In this document: positions 53,941 to 64,000 of the stretch, one piece after another
How positions within the stretch are numbered: position 1 is the stretch's first letter
Layout of the letters: each line of letters starts with the position of its first letter
Assembly: GCA_032718475.1 (NCBI GenBank)
Contig: JAUCBJ010007936.1
Coordinates: 62,001 to 126,000 of the forward strand
DNA: 64,000 bases
Direction of reading: 5' to 3'
DNA from: Nemertoderma westbladi
Lineage: Eukaryota > Xenacoelomorpha > Nemertodermatida > Nemertodermatidae
Translations under genes and position numbers: made by a program
The notes under the pieces: model-generated
What the model was told of the DNA's origin: nothing
Databases searched by the model: none
Seen by the model: only the letters and a program-made list of their open reading frames with translations

Positions 53941-55270
53941 ATCTAAACATCACAATCTCTGAGAATTTATTGGCCAAAGGAATGAAGACCCGGTCTGGAT
54001 CCCCCTTGTCTTTCCTCAAAACCATACTCTTCGCCATACTACCTCTCTTGTGACTAGGTTCGTATACCCATTCCCTCAACCCCTCTTAAAACTCTACTGG
54101 ATACCCTGACACCCAACAATCCGTTAGATATCTATCCCTAGCCCTCTCAAACTTGGGTATCCGTAGGCCAGGTGAAACGGTGCATTTGCTCAGACTCTAT
54201 CGCTTCCAACATCTTCCCACTGTGGAAACTGTTGTAAGGGATAGGCAGCTTCCTGGACACTGGTTTAAAATAAAATATTTATAAAATATAATATATAATA
54301 TAATATCTATATAAATTAATTAATATCAATTATATAAATTAAATAATATCAATAATCAATTTCCCAGGAGGGCCCCCCCATTCCCAACACCTTTGATACA
54401 ATGTAGTAACCCTGTCATGCTTAATTTAGGTGTGTTTGATAATGTACTTCAGAAACACAATTATTTTCTCAATCGAATACCCACAGCCGTCAATTAAATC
54501 ATCATTCTCCAAAAGCACTGCACCTATTGCTGAGACTGTGAGTTCATTAGAAATAGAGGGGTACATATTCTCCACATCTAAGGCCATAAACGTAATGTTC
54601 TCCCATTGAACAACAGGCAAAACTCCCTCCTTTCTGAGGAAGAATCTTTAACGTAGTGCTCCATCCTCTCCAACAGGGGTTGAATGATCGAGTTTAACAA
54701 TTTCACTGGTCTCTCTGTTAACATTCCCATCATCGAAATAATAGATCTGGCCTTTGGGGCCCGCATCTCCCCCCCCCCCCCCCACCCCAATCGTTACGTT
54801 CCTCCTTATCTTTATGATCTTTAAATAAAGGGTACATGTAGCCATCCACCAGGTGCCTCGAATTAGGTACCTCCGCATCGATTCCCCCTTTATACCTATA
54901 CCCTTAACGGTCCTAATCAATTCCACTCGAAATTTGCTCGTGGAATTATTTGCCAGTTCTTATATGTAGATTCATCTCCTAGAATCCGTTGAAGTTTACC
55001 CACCTTTACCCTCTTATCCACGACGATAACATGATAACATTACCTGTCGTGTCACCCCTCACAATGGTGATCTCCTCATTTTGTAGAACCTCAATATCCT
55101 CCAATTGCTCCAGTAAAAGATTGGGCTTCAACCTCCCGGGTGGTTTGTTCTCCATAGCCCTTTCTATCACGCTGGGTAGCAGATGCATGAAATCCTCGAC
55201 AGTTTTGTTCTGACTCCTTGGTGTAACATACCTATGCATGTAAGGGATCGCTAGCGGGACGTACTTCAGT
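53941..55270 (-). pseudogene. Second, divergent Penelope-like RT remnant
   Basis: Short minus-strand frames follow the same order as in the first element. 55239-55006 gives IPYMHRYVTPRSQNKTVEDF and ITIVRGDTTGNVIML. Then comes RAPKARSIISMMGMLTERPV, FMALDVENMYPSISNELT (RT motif A), and KGVG-MGGPSWE. After about 100 bp of inserted ATATAA-type DNA (54268-54370) come FKPVSRKLPIPYNSFHSGK and FERARDRYLTDCWVSGYP. The protein match to the first element is clear but diverged. The Gly run before PKAR is coded by 15 C (54769-54783). At least four frameshifts or stops are present, and motif C (DD) is lost with the AT insertion. Confidence 0.85.
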
Positions 55271-57073
55271 TTCCTACCTCCATCATTGTTCCCATTGAAC
55301 TCCCATCAGCTGCCACTAGGGTTCCCTCCTGGGTCTCTTGGTTTGTTATCGTTTCCATTCTACCATTCCGACCATCCTATTCGCCCGAGCCACCACTCAA
55401 CTTGCGAAATTCTCAGGGTCACGCAAAAGCTTGCATCTCCTAACCCACCTCACCGCATTTCACCCACTCGTACCTCCGTACCGCCGTAACCAGTACCATA
55501 TCATATAATCCATCCCATCTCTAATAAATTCTGTAGTTTCATAAATAGCTTTGATATCCTGGTATGGGTATCTATTCCTTCCTTCTCCCCACTTACCAGG
55601 ACGAAGTTAAACCATTAAACTCAGCACTTCCCATTGGCCAGCCGTAATCATTCTCGATGTCAGGTTCACCACGCTATCCAAGGTGGGTCTGTCAGAATCC
55701 CGATCGATGTCCCTCTCAGATGCTAGAGGACCCCCCCACTAGCGGCCTATATACTACCCAATCACCCCTAGATGTGCCCATCCTGGGAAGATATGTACAT
55801 GAAGTCTTAATGCATTTCAATCATTGAGCTTCTCGGCCACTACATTATAAATATAATAATACCCGAAATAGTTAAATTACAATAGTTTATATACTGGAAA
55901 AGCCTATCTATCCATTTGTTTCATATCCAGCTCGAGGGTTATAATTATGTTCAGCTCGACATTTATTATGTTCAGCCCGACACTTATTGTTTTTTTTTTG
56001 TTTTTTTTTCCCTTTTTAGTACTAATTACTAATTTAGTACTATATTAATCATATTTACAATAATGAAATAACTAAGCCTAATACTTAAGTAATAATACCT
56101 AAGTAAGCCTAATACCAACTGACCACAAACCAGTAGGTTGGTTCACCATATATCACACAACAACCAACAGCTGTAAAATTATTCAATGAAATATTTATGT
56201 CTTGTATAAATCTAAATAATAGATGAACCTATACTTTTAGAATTTTTTCCTACGACTAGGATCGGCATGCTGCATTGCAGCTACATTTTTAAAAATGCTG
56301 AGCAGTCAGCTTACAACTTTCAGTAATGTTAGTAAAGGTGCCGATTAGGCAACACTTCATGCTAATATGCTTTGAGAAGGACGCATTGACTTTAAATCTT
56401 ACTATCTTAACTTAAAATTGATTCTGTTACTCTTATTTTATTTACTAAATATATCTATTCTGAAAAGCCAGGTTCAAATGCTAGCAGGATAAACAAATTT
56501 TTGTAATTTTTCATTGTCATTGAGGCCTAGCAAAGATTTATCCTAAATTGAAAATATTTACCCAGCAAATGTTTCATACCCAAATACTACAACCTTTGAT
56601 GGGTAGCCAATCTCAAAATTAAAAAAAAATTCGCTCCACCCTAGTATCACACCCTCTTCCACGCACACAGTGTCCTTAAACTAAATTTTAGTCGAAAAAA
56701 CTTGTCCAGTAGAGCTGTTTGTTTTTTCCCACTCGTATTGGTATATTTGTTGAAAAAAACGAAAAAAAAGAAATATTTTGTGTAGCTATTTTAAAATTAC
56801 AAGCTTTTTTTCATTTTTGACATGTGTGCACCCACTTTTGAAATTTTCAAACTATCTTAAACAAGTGGTGTAGCTCCAATTTATAATCTTTAGAGGTTTT
56901 CGATATCTCTGAGTTCAAAAAACGGGTTAGAGTGCGTCCAAAATTGGTTTGACACGAAAATTACAAGTATTTCACTTTCAAAATTAAGCTTTGCATCTTA
57001 AACTAAATTTTTCTACGCCGGATTTTTGCGCTGATTTCAAAAATGAACCCAGATTTTTCGTAACTCCTACCTA
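55271..57073. other. Gene-free stretch
   Basis: AT-rich with no supported gene. The part up to about 55770 could still be decayed 5' sequence of the Penelope-like remnant. A T-rich run lies at 55990-56010. Confidence 0.4.
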
Positions 57074-57497
57074 CAGTCCCAATCCCAATAAGCATTAACT
57101 TGGTCATTTTGGCGGCCAAAATTACCAAAATGGCCAAATAAAAACTGCGGTATTCATGAAAGAAACTCCTGAGGTACGTTGGCTTGTCAATCACAGCCAG
57201 TAAAAAGGGCTGAGTGTAAGTAAAGCACAGCCCAGCATGTTGGCACTTAGGTAGAGAGAAAGGCTCCAATGTAGTAACGGCCATTTCATAATGACTCTAA
57301 AAAACTGAAGCTACACAAAGGAAAAGGTGAGAAGTGATTATCTAATAATAACACTCAAAATCCGATTATTATACATACTGTACTCCTCCTTTTAACAAAG
57401 CCGCATCCAACTAACTCCCTTTTACGTATTAGCCTGTGCTGTATCAATGCCTCAGCAGTGGGTGGTCTCTGCTACAACTGCAAGGCCTGACTGTTTT

Positions 57498-57592
57498 GAT
57501 TATTGAGAGACAGCAAATTTAACTGTTGCCAGGGGTATCAGAAAGATTATTGAGAGGCAGCAAATTTATCTGTTGCCAGGGGTATCAGAAAT
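57498..57592. repeat. 47-bp tandem duplication
   Basis: GATTATTGAGAGACAGCAAA plus TTTAACTGTTGCCAGGGGTATCAGAAA is repeated twice in tandem with two substitutions. Confidence 0.85.
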
Positions 57593-57630
57593 TTATTTTG
57601 CGATAATAATATTTGGCGAATTTTATTTAA

Positions 57631-59753
57631 TATTTACTGCATCCAAACATATCAATTTGTAGAACGGCTGCTTATTGCATCAGCCGGAATAATATTCGTT
57701 TCCTAATATTTTCTAATATGGTTATACTGAGTTAGCCACATACTTAGCTTTCCTAAATGTCTGTGTATTAGGTTTTATACCAAATAACTTCGACATTTAA
57801 TTCATCATGAAAAGTTTGTAGCTCTAGCCGTTTTGGCATGACTATTACAGATTCACTCTGTAGTCTATGAAAATAACATCGCACTAAATGTCAGACCACC
57901 AAGGGATTTTATTTACTGCCTTTGATTTACTTAAAATGCTTGTTGCAGAATCTAACACACGTAGAATGGTTTATTTGTGTTTCTATTAGGATTGACAGAT
58001 TACTTAGATTTCAAGACTTTTGCGGATAAAATGAATAATGTATTTCAATGGGGCTGTTATGTTATTTATTGTTAATTATTAAATTTTAATTATATAATCT
58101 CTCTTTATGTGATAAGTTAGAATTATGCGTTTGTAAAAATATTGGTCAAAATTATGGTATTGTCAAAATTATATTGGTGAATAATTTAAATTAACTAACT
58201 ATTTATGATGTACTACACTAAAATATTCATACGCGGTAATCTCATTGACCAATGGCTCATCGCCTGTTAACTATTTGTATCGATTGCTCCATAATTATTT
58301 TGCCTTCCTTCAACTTCACAATTTGCAAACGGATGAGCCATACATTTAAAACTAAATTATTATAAATTTATCATAATGTAAATAATACATTTGGCGGCCT
58401 TTGATGGGTCGCAATTATTATTATATTTAATTTTATCTTTCAACACCATCATATATCTTCCTCGATGTGCTTTTAATTCAACGGGCGGGCTCTCAACCGA
58501 TTATCCATGACGTAGTTAGGAAAGTCTTCTCCTCTCGATGAAGGGCGCCAAGCCATGGTGACAGGTATGCGGGGAAGCAGTGTGTGACGTCAAACCGTTA
58601 CTTGAGCACAGTGCGGCACGTAGCGTTACATTACTGGGGTTATTATATAGCAGGGCGTATGGGTGTCATATGTATGTTGTATGTATGGGGTTGTTTAAGG
58701 TAAATTAGTCCGTGATTGTGTTAGTTGTATATATGTCGGTAAGTGTTGGTTAATACGTCTGTTTAGTTATGTAAATTTTATTTAATCTTTATAAATCTAA
58801 GTCTGCCTTTGTTGTATCAACACATCCCTTTCTTTCCTCTCATATTTCATATCCCAGATTCTACATTTCCCCTTTTTCTTCTCACATCCCACATCCCATC
58901 CCATATCTTCTTATCTTATTCTACTGTCGGGTTGTGACATGGTTTCGGTGTGTCTGTTGTGCAAGTGTAAAAATTAGATGGACACCTAAGTGTGTTCTTT
59001 ACACTAAGTTCACGGCACCTAGTTAGGACCATTAGTTTCACAATTTCAGAATAATTTATGTTATTTAGTTTGCAGTTTTATTAGGGGATTTAGACGGGAA
59101 GGATTCTATTTGACGCTAAGGGCCGGGAACTCGGTAAGTGCTTGAACCTTTCTACCTGTTGACTGCTTTCATGTGACCACTTGACCTCGACTTATCAATA
59201 CTTGTCTCTCCTGTATGCGTGTGACTTGAGTTACATTTCAACAGTTTATAACTGCACTATGACATCGGATCAGATTTATATTTAAAGGCTTTTACTTTTA
59301 CTTGGACAACAGATCGGATCTGTCAATAATAAAAATGAAAGCGAGCCAACATTTAGTCAGAGCAACCAAATGGATGTCCAAGGAGACGGGCTGTCTGGAC
59401 TTAACTGAGTCGAGTTAAATCGCTTCGCCAAAAAGACCAAACAGCCCATAGCAATACACTACATTTTTTTGGCGATTTTGGTCATTTTGGCCGCCAAAAC
59501 GACCAAGTTAATGCTTATTGGGATTGGGACTGTACTCGATCTAAATTCTTGAAATAATCTATAATTCAATATAATATACACTGTAATAATTAAATTATTA
59601 ACATTTTCTTGGGCCTTTTCAATTTTTTGGACTGCTTTATTTCACATAAATATGTTTAGAAATGAATTATGTTGAGCTGATGAAACAAATATAAAAAATA
59701 TAACAAAAAATACTATAAAACAAAAAATACTAAAATAATTAAACACCTAAAAT
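57631..59753. repeat. 2.1-kb tandem duplication, copy 1
   Basis: 2123 bp beginning TATTTACTGCATCCAAACAT. Nearly identical to the next 2131 bp. It starts 557 bp inside the TA-flanked transposon and ends 221 bp beyond its right end. Confidence 0.95.
58585..58650 (+). promoter_or_regulatory. CRE site and TATA-like box (promoter-like)
   Basis: A perfect CRE palindrome TGACGTCA (58585-58592) precedes TTATTATATAGC (58640-58651) by about 50 bp. Downstream are two strong 5' splice-site matches (GGTAAGTG near 58738 and 59132). The same arrangement recurs in copy 2 (TGACGTCA at 60716). It suggests a promoter with a short first exon, but no coding exon is seen, so this is tentative. Confidence 0.35.
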
Positions 59754-61884
59754 ATTTACTGCATCCAAACATATCAATTTGTAGAACGGCTGCTTATTGC
59801 ATCAGCCGGAATAATATTCGTTTCCTAATATTTTGTAATATGGTTATACTGAGTTAGCCACATACTCAGCTTTCCTAAATGTCTGTGTATTAGGTTTTAT
59901 ACCAAATAACTTCGACATTTAATTCATCATGAAAAGTTTGTAGCTCTAGCCGTTTTGGCATGACTATTACAGATTCACTCTGTAGTCTATGAAAATAACA
60001 TCGCACTAAATGTCAGACCACCAAGGGATTTTATTTACCGCCTTTGATTTACTTAAAATGCTTGTGGCAGAATCTAACACACGTCCTATGTAGAATGATT
60101 TATTTGTGTTTCTATTAGGATTGACAGATTACTTAGATTTCAAGACTTTTGCGGATAAAATGAATAATGTATTTCAATGGGGCTGTTATGTTATTTATTG
60201 TTAATTATTAAATTTTAATTATATAATCTCTCTTTATGTGATAAGTTAGAATTATGCGTTTGTAAAAATATTGGTCAAAATTATGGTATTGTCAAAATTA
60301 TATTGGTGAATAATTTAAATTAACTAACTATTTATGATGTACTACACTAAAATATTCATACGCGGTAATCTCATTGACCAATGGCTCATCGCCTGTTAAC
60401 TATTTGTATCGATTGCTCCATAATTATTTTGCCTTCCTTCAACTTCACAATTTGCAAAAGGATGAGCCATACATTTAAAACTAAATTATTATAAATTTAT
60501 CATAATGTAAATATAATACATTTGGCGGCCTTTGATGGGTCGCAATTATTAGTATATTTAATTTTATCTTTCAACACCATCATATATCTTCCTCGATGTG
60601 CTTTTAATTCAACGGGCGGGCTCTCAACCGATTATCCATGACGTAGTTAGGAAAGTCTTCTCCTCTCGATGAAGGGCGCCAAGCCACGGTGACAGGTATG
60701 CGGGGAAGCAGTGTGTGACGTCAAACCGTTACTTGAGCACAGTGCGGCACGTAGCGTTACATTACTGGGGTTATTATATAGCAGGGCGTATGGGTGTCAT
60801 ATGTATGTTGTATGTATGGGGTTGTTTAAGGTAAATTAGTCCGTGATTGTGTTAGTTGTATATATGTCGGTAAGTGTTGGTTAATACGTCTGTTTAGTTA
60901 TGTAAATTTTATTTAATCTTTATAAATCTAAGTCTGCCTTTGTTGTATCAACACATCCCTTTCTTTCCTCTCATATTTCATATCCCAGATTCTACATTTC
61001 CCCTTTTTCTTCTCACATCCCACATCCCATCCCATATCTTCTTATCTTATTCTACTGTCGGGTTGTGACATGGTTTCGGTGTGTCTGTTGTGCAAGTGTA
61101 AAAATTAGATGGACACCTAAGTGTGTTCTTTACACTAAGTTCACGGCACCTAGTTAGGACCATTAGTTTCACAATTTCAGAATAATTTATGTTATTTAGT
61201 TTGCAGTTTTATTAGGGGATTTAGACGGGAAGGATTCTATTTGACGCTAAGGGCCGGGAACTCGGTAAGTGCTTGAACCTTTCTACCTGTTGACTGCTTT
61301 CATGTGACCACTTGACCTCGACTTATCAATACTTGTCTCTCCTGTATGCGTGTGACTTGAGTTACATTTCAACAGTTTATAACTGCACTATGACATCGGA
61401 TCAGATTTATATTTAAAGGCTTTTACTTTTACTTGGACAACAGATCGGATCTGTCAATAATAAAAATGAAAGCGAGCCAACATTTAGTCAGAGCAACCAA
61501 ATGGATGTCCAAGGAGACGGGCTGTCTGGACTTAACTGAGTCGAGTTAAATCGCTTCGCCAAAAAGACCAAACAGCCCATAGCAATACACTACATTTTTT
61601 TGGCGATTTTGGTCATTTTGGCCGCCAAAACGACCAAGTTAATGCTTATTGGGATTGGGACTGTACTCGATCTAAATTCTTGAAATAATCTATAATTCAA
61701 TATAATATACACTGTAATAATTAAATTATTAACATTTTCTTGGGCCTTTTCAATTTTTTGGACTGCTTTATTTCACATAAATATGTTTAGAAATGAATTA
61801 TGTTGAGCTGATGAAACAAATATAAAAAATATAACAAAAAATACTATAAAACAAAAAATACTAAAATAATTAAACACCTAAAAT
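59754..61884. repeat. 2.1-kb tandem duplication, copy 2
   Basis: Follows copy 1 without a gap. Differences are a 7-bp insertion (CCTATGT near 60085) and scattered substitutions. It includes a second right end of the transposon (to 61663) but no left end. Confidence 0.95.
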
Positions 61885-61931
61885 ATCACCCAACACCCAA
61901 ATAACACTCAAAAAGTGCCTAAATAAAGGAA

Positions 61932-63989
61932 TTATATCCTTTTAGAGTTATGGTTTTTAAAAACAACTGGAAAGACTGGGTGCCATAGAAGACTGGGTGC
62001 CATAGTCTGGATGCGAGTCAGGTACTTTGAAGTGTTGCCAAGTGGTTTGAAAATCTGAATGGACTGACTCTGAAGCTTGCTCACTCCATGGTGCCAACCC
62101 TTTACCTCTTGACTCCACAAATTCCTCGATATGAAAAAAACAGTGTGTACCTTTGGGGTCAAACTAATTCCAAGATCAATATAGCTATTCTTGAATTGAG
62201 CTATTTTATCCTTGTAGCCAACTTCTAGTTCGTGTCCAAAGCAAGATGAAACCACACTATCAAAGGCACGAAATGCTGCTACATATTTGAAACAATGAAG
62301 AGGGACCAAGGATGACAACAGATCAATGGAACGGAGAAGCTTTCGAGAAGAATTTCCATTAAACTGTCCCCCATGATACGCCTCCCGTTCAACATTACAT
62401 GTTGAAGCCCATGTTAAAGCCTCTGGCCACTCTTTGGCCATGCTATTAAACATTGCATTGACAGTCCCAAGCAGCAAGTGCAGCTCTGGCGGAGGTATGG
62501 CGTAGATATATAGAGAGATAATGGAATATGTACAACATTGCCGAATTTATTTGCTTCTGAGCTCTTTACCCCAGCAGTAAACCAACTCCAGAATTTATCT
62601 TCTATATTTTGAAGCGTCCTTAGCTGGCATGATCCTTGTGAAAGCTGAGATTTATGTACATCGCACCAGCTGCAAGGATGATTTGATCCATGAGCCATTA
62701 GCCCTAACAGTAGATTTGCCAGTTTCAAGTCGGTTGCAATTATTTGATTATCCAGAGGGGAGTCCACAAGTTTGAGCTGCATCCAAATCTTAAGAAGGTT
62801 GGCATAGCTCTCTTCAACATCTGGAGCAATAAATACGATAAACAGTTTCTTTACCCCTGACAGTTTAAACTTTTTAGCTGTAGTCATTCCATCTGCTACA
62901 TAACTTAGTCATAACTACATTTCTTAGACGATGGTAAATGTGTACTACTATCATCATCAATGCTGAAAAGGTTCAAGCAAACTTTTATAAATCCACCGCC
63001 TCCATCAATGCCTACTTTTGATACTATATCTGACTCAGATTGGGTTCATAGCTCCTGCACAGTTGATATTAGTTTACGAATATCAGTACAAAAAACTACT
63101 GACTTTGAAGTTACATCCGGTAGCTCCTCTGATGGACTCTTCTTAGTAAAATATAACTGAGTTAGAGAGAAGTGTTCATCCAAGCGGTGATTTCGTTCTT
63201 GAAGCTTTTCCTGTAGGTGAGATTCTATAATATTACGATCTTTTAAGGCACTTCGTAGATGAGAAGCAACTCCCAACATCTTCCTTGTGCTAAACCCATT
63301 GGCTACTTGAATATTTGAGAAAAGTTCAGCTGAAAGGTTCTTTCCAACTTCAGAAGGATTATGAGTTTTACCTACCGTAAGTTTAAAAGGACACCCAGTG
63401 CTAGTTGAAAGAGAAACAACATTTCTTGATGTAGAACACGAAATGTCGGCTTCTGAGTTTCTGATTGACACTTATTCTCTAATTATTTTTGCAGCTATCT
63501 TTTGCTTTGCCGAGGGGGTTCCCTGCTCAGCCAGTTGAACAATGTTTTTGTTGCAGGTGGATTTTGTGCACAAATGATCCTTTCCAATCCCTATAACTGT
63601 CAGACACTTTCTGCAGAGCATTATAGGTTGTGGTCGTTGTTCCCATCCTGGTTTTGCACCACATGATGATGGTCGACCACGTCGTTTCTTGGTAGAAGTT
63701 ATCACTCTAGGTGCTGCAGATACTGCAGTAATCTCGCAAACAAGGCAATTACAGCCAGAAGGTTGCAACTTCGATCGAGTGTGATAAATATCGGCAATTT
63801 TAGAATGATCAAAACTGATAGCGATCTCTCAAACTTACCATGCCCATATTCATGTACAACTTGCCGGCAAGTAGCACAAACTGCAATAGGTAGCCTTTTA
63901 TCATCCGGATCATAATTAGTCAAAACAAATTCTGATATTAGTTCCAGTAAGTTACTTCCAACCGGTCTCATATCCTTACTCTTTCCCAT
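61932..63989 (-). pseudogene. Transposon-type protein of an unnamed animal family, broken
   Basis: Five minus-strand frames in order. 63989: MGKSKDMRPVGSNLLELISE with a Cys pair (CATCRQ). 63768: CNCLVCEI, then TKKRRGRPSSCG and MLCRKCLTVIG, Cys pairs typical of zinc binding. 63471, in the same frame after TAA at 63472: a polar region. 62887: LFIVFIAPDVEESYANLLKI and ATDLKLANLLLGLMAHGSN with CSWCDV. 62477: ISLTPKVHTVFFISRN followed by GWHHGVSKLQSQ. I know this layout (RGRP linker, DxKLxNxLLGxM, PCxWC, SLTPKVH) from unannotated repetitive proteins of cnidarians, arthropods and other invertebrates that behave like transposon products. The catalytic class is not known to me. Frameshifts near 62490 and 63770 and a stop break it. 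GTAAGT at 63838-63833 and AG at 63770 could mark a 70-bp intron, but the phases do not fit. The 5' end may lie beyond the window. Confidence 0.55.
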
Positions 63990-64000
63990 GCAAATAAGAC

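Larger units (their letters stand above)
57074..59532. mobile_element. 2.46-kb inverted-repeat DNA transposon, TA-flanked
   Basis: Left end CAGTCCCAATCCCAATAAGC (57074) and right end its reverse complement (to 59532). The inverted repeat is about 65 bp with few mismatches; the first 32 bases are identical. TA stands on both sides (57072-57073 and 59533-59534). TA duplication with CAGT-starting ends suggests Tc1/mariner-type mobility. No transposase frame is seen. The ends contain GGTCATTTTGGCGGCCAAAA, itself partly palindromic. The right end is duplicated again at 61663. Confidence 0.85.

Noticed and set aside
57003-57284. 93-codon minus-strand frame
   Set aside because: It crosses the terminal inverted repeat of the transposon and has no recognisable protein motif.

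Overview
The window looks like nuclear DNA of a multicellular animal, probably a marine invertebrate. Support comes from the repeat content: several LINE retrotransposons (one ORF1 with an SGNH-hydrolase fold, one ORF2 with a 2A-like ribosome-skipping motif), Penelope-like elements with GIY-YIG endonuclease remnants, BEL/Pao-type LTR-element genes, TTAA-flanked piggyBac-like elements and a Helitron/PIF1 helicase remnant. There is no operon structure and I find no convincing single-copy host gene. The DNA is AT-rich but carries at least fifteen poly-G/poly-C runs of 11 to 32 bases. Species cannot be fixed from sequence alone.

Layout. 1-6012: a satellite of strictly 123-bp units (about 48 copies, no net indel), closed by four 30-bp repeats. 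6.4-8.5 kb: two abutting TTAA-flanked elements with poly-G/C ends and internal 163-bp tandem repeats, cut by a roughly 300-bp LTR (8526-8826). 9.4-11.6 kb: LINE ORF1 and RT-tail remnants on the minus strand. 12.2-17.2 kb: a long minus-strand reading frame (15596 to 13047) that joins a 3'-5' exonuclease-like domain to three CCHC zinc knuckles, interrupted by two in-frame TGA codons and flanked by hairpin-rich DNA. 17.0-30.4 kb: a nest of minus-strand LTR-element parts. These are a 5' LTR carrying a TTAA-flanked MITE (29383-30419), a long broken gag (29.3 to 25.4 kb), a second gag-like ORF (23038 to 20984) bracketed by 285-bp direct repeats, a zinc-knuckle/aspartic-protease frame (19796 to 18567), and a rearranged second copy of the LTR/leader (17.2-18.0 kb). 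No RT, RNase H or integrase of this class is visible.

30.8-37.4 kb: a plus-strand LINE ORF2 (endonuclease plus RT) whose last part is displaced by 3.5 kb of inserted DNA; the insert holds an inverted fragment of the same LINE family and the helicase remnant. 38-41 kb: small repeats, a tRNA-like sequence and a weak transposase-tail ORF. 41.8-45.9 kb: the 5' half of a minus-strand LINE (ORF1, then 2A motif and endonuclease) without its RT. 46-48.5 kb: a small ORF and a motif-dense element built from GCTAA/TTAGC and CCGGATA words. 48.5-55.3 kb: a LINE fragment interrupted by a Penelope-like element with its pseudo-LTR pair, followed by a second, more divergent Penelope-like remnant. 57-61.9 kb: a 2.46-kb TA-flanked inverted-repeat transposon, most of which lies in a recent 2.1-kb tandem duplication. 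61.9-64 kb: a broken minus-strand transposon-type protein gene.

The window is best read as a heterochromatin-like pile of nested mobile elements. The most unusual item is the exonuclease-like/CCHC frame at 13-15.6 kb, which I could not assign to a known element class and which shares a linker module with the protease-bearing frame at 18.6 kb.
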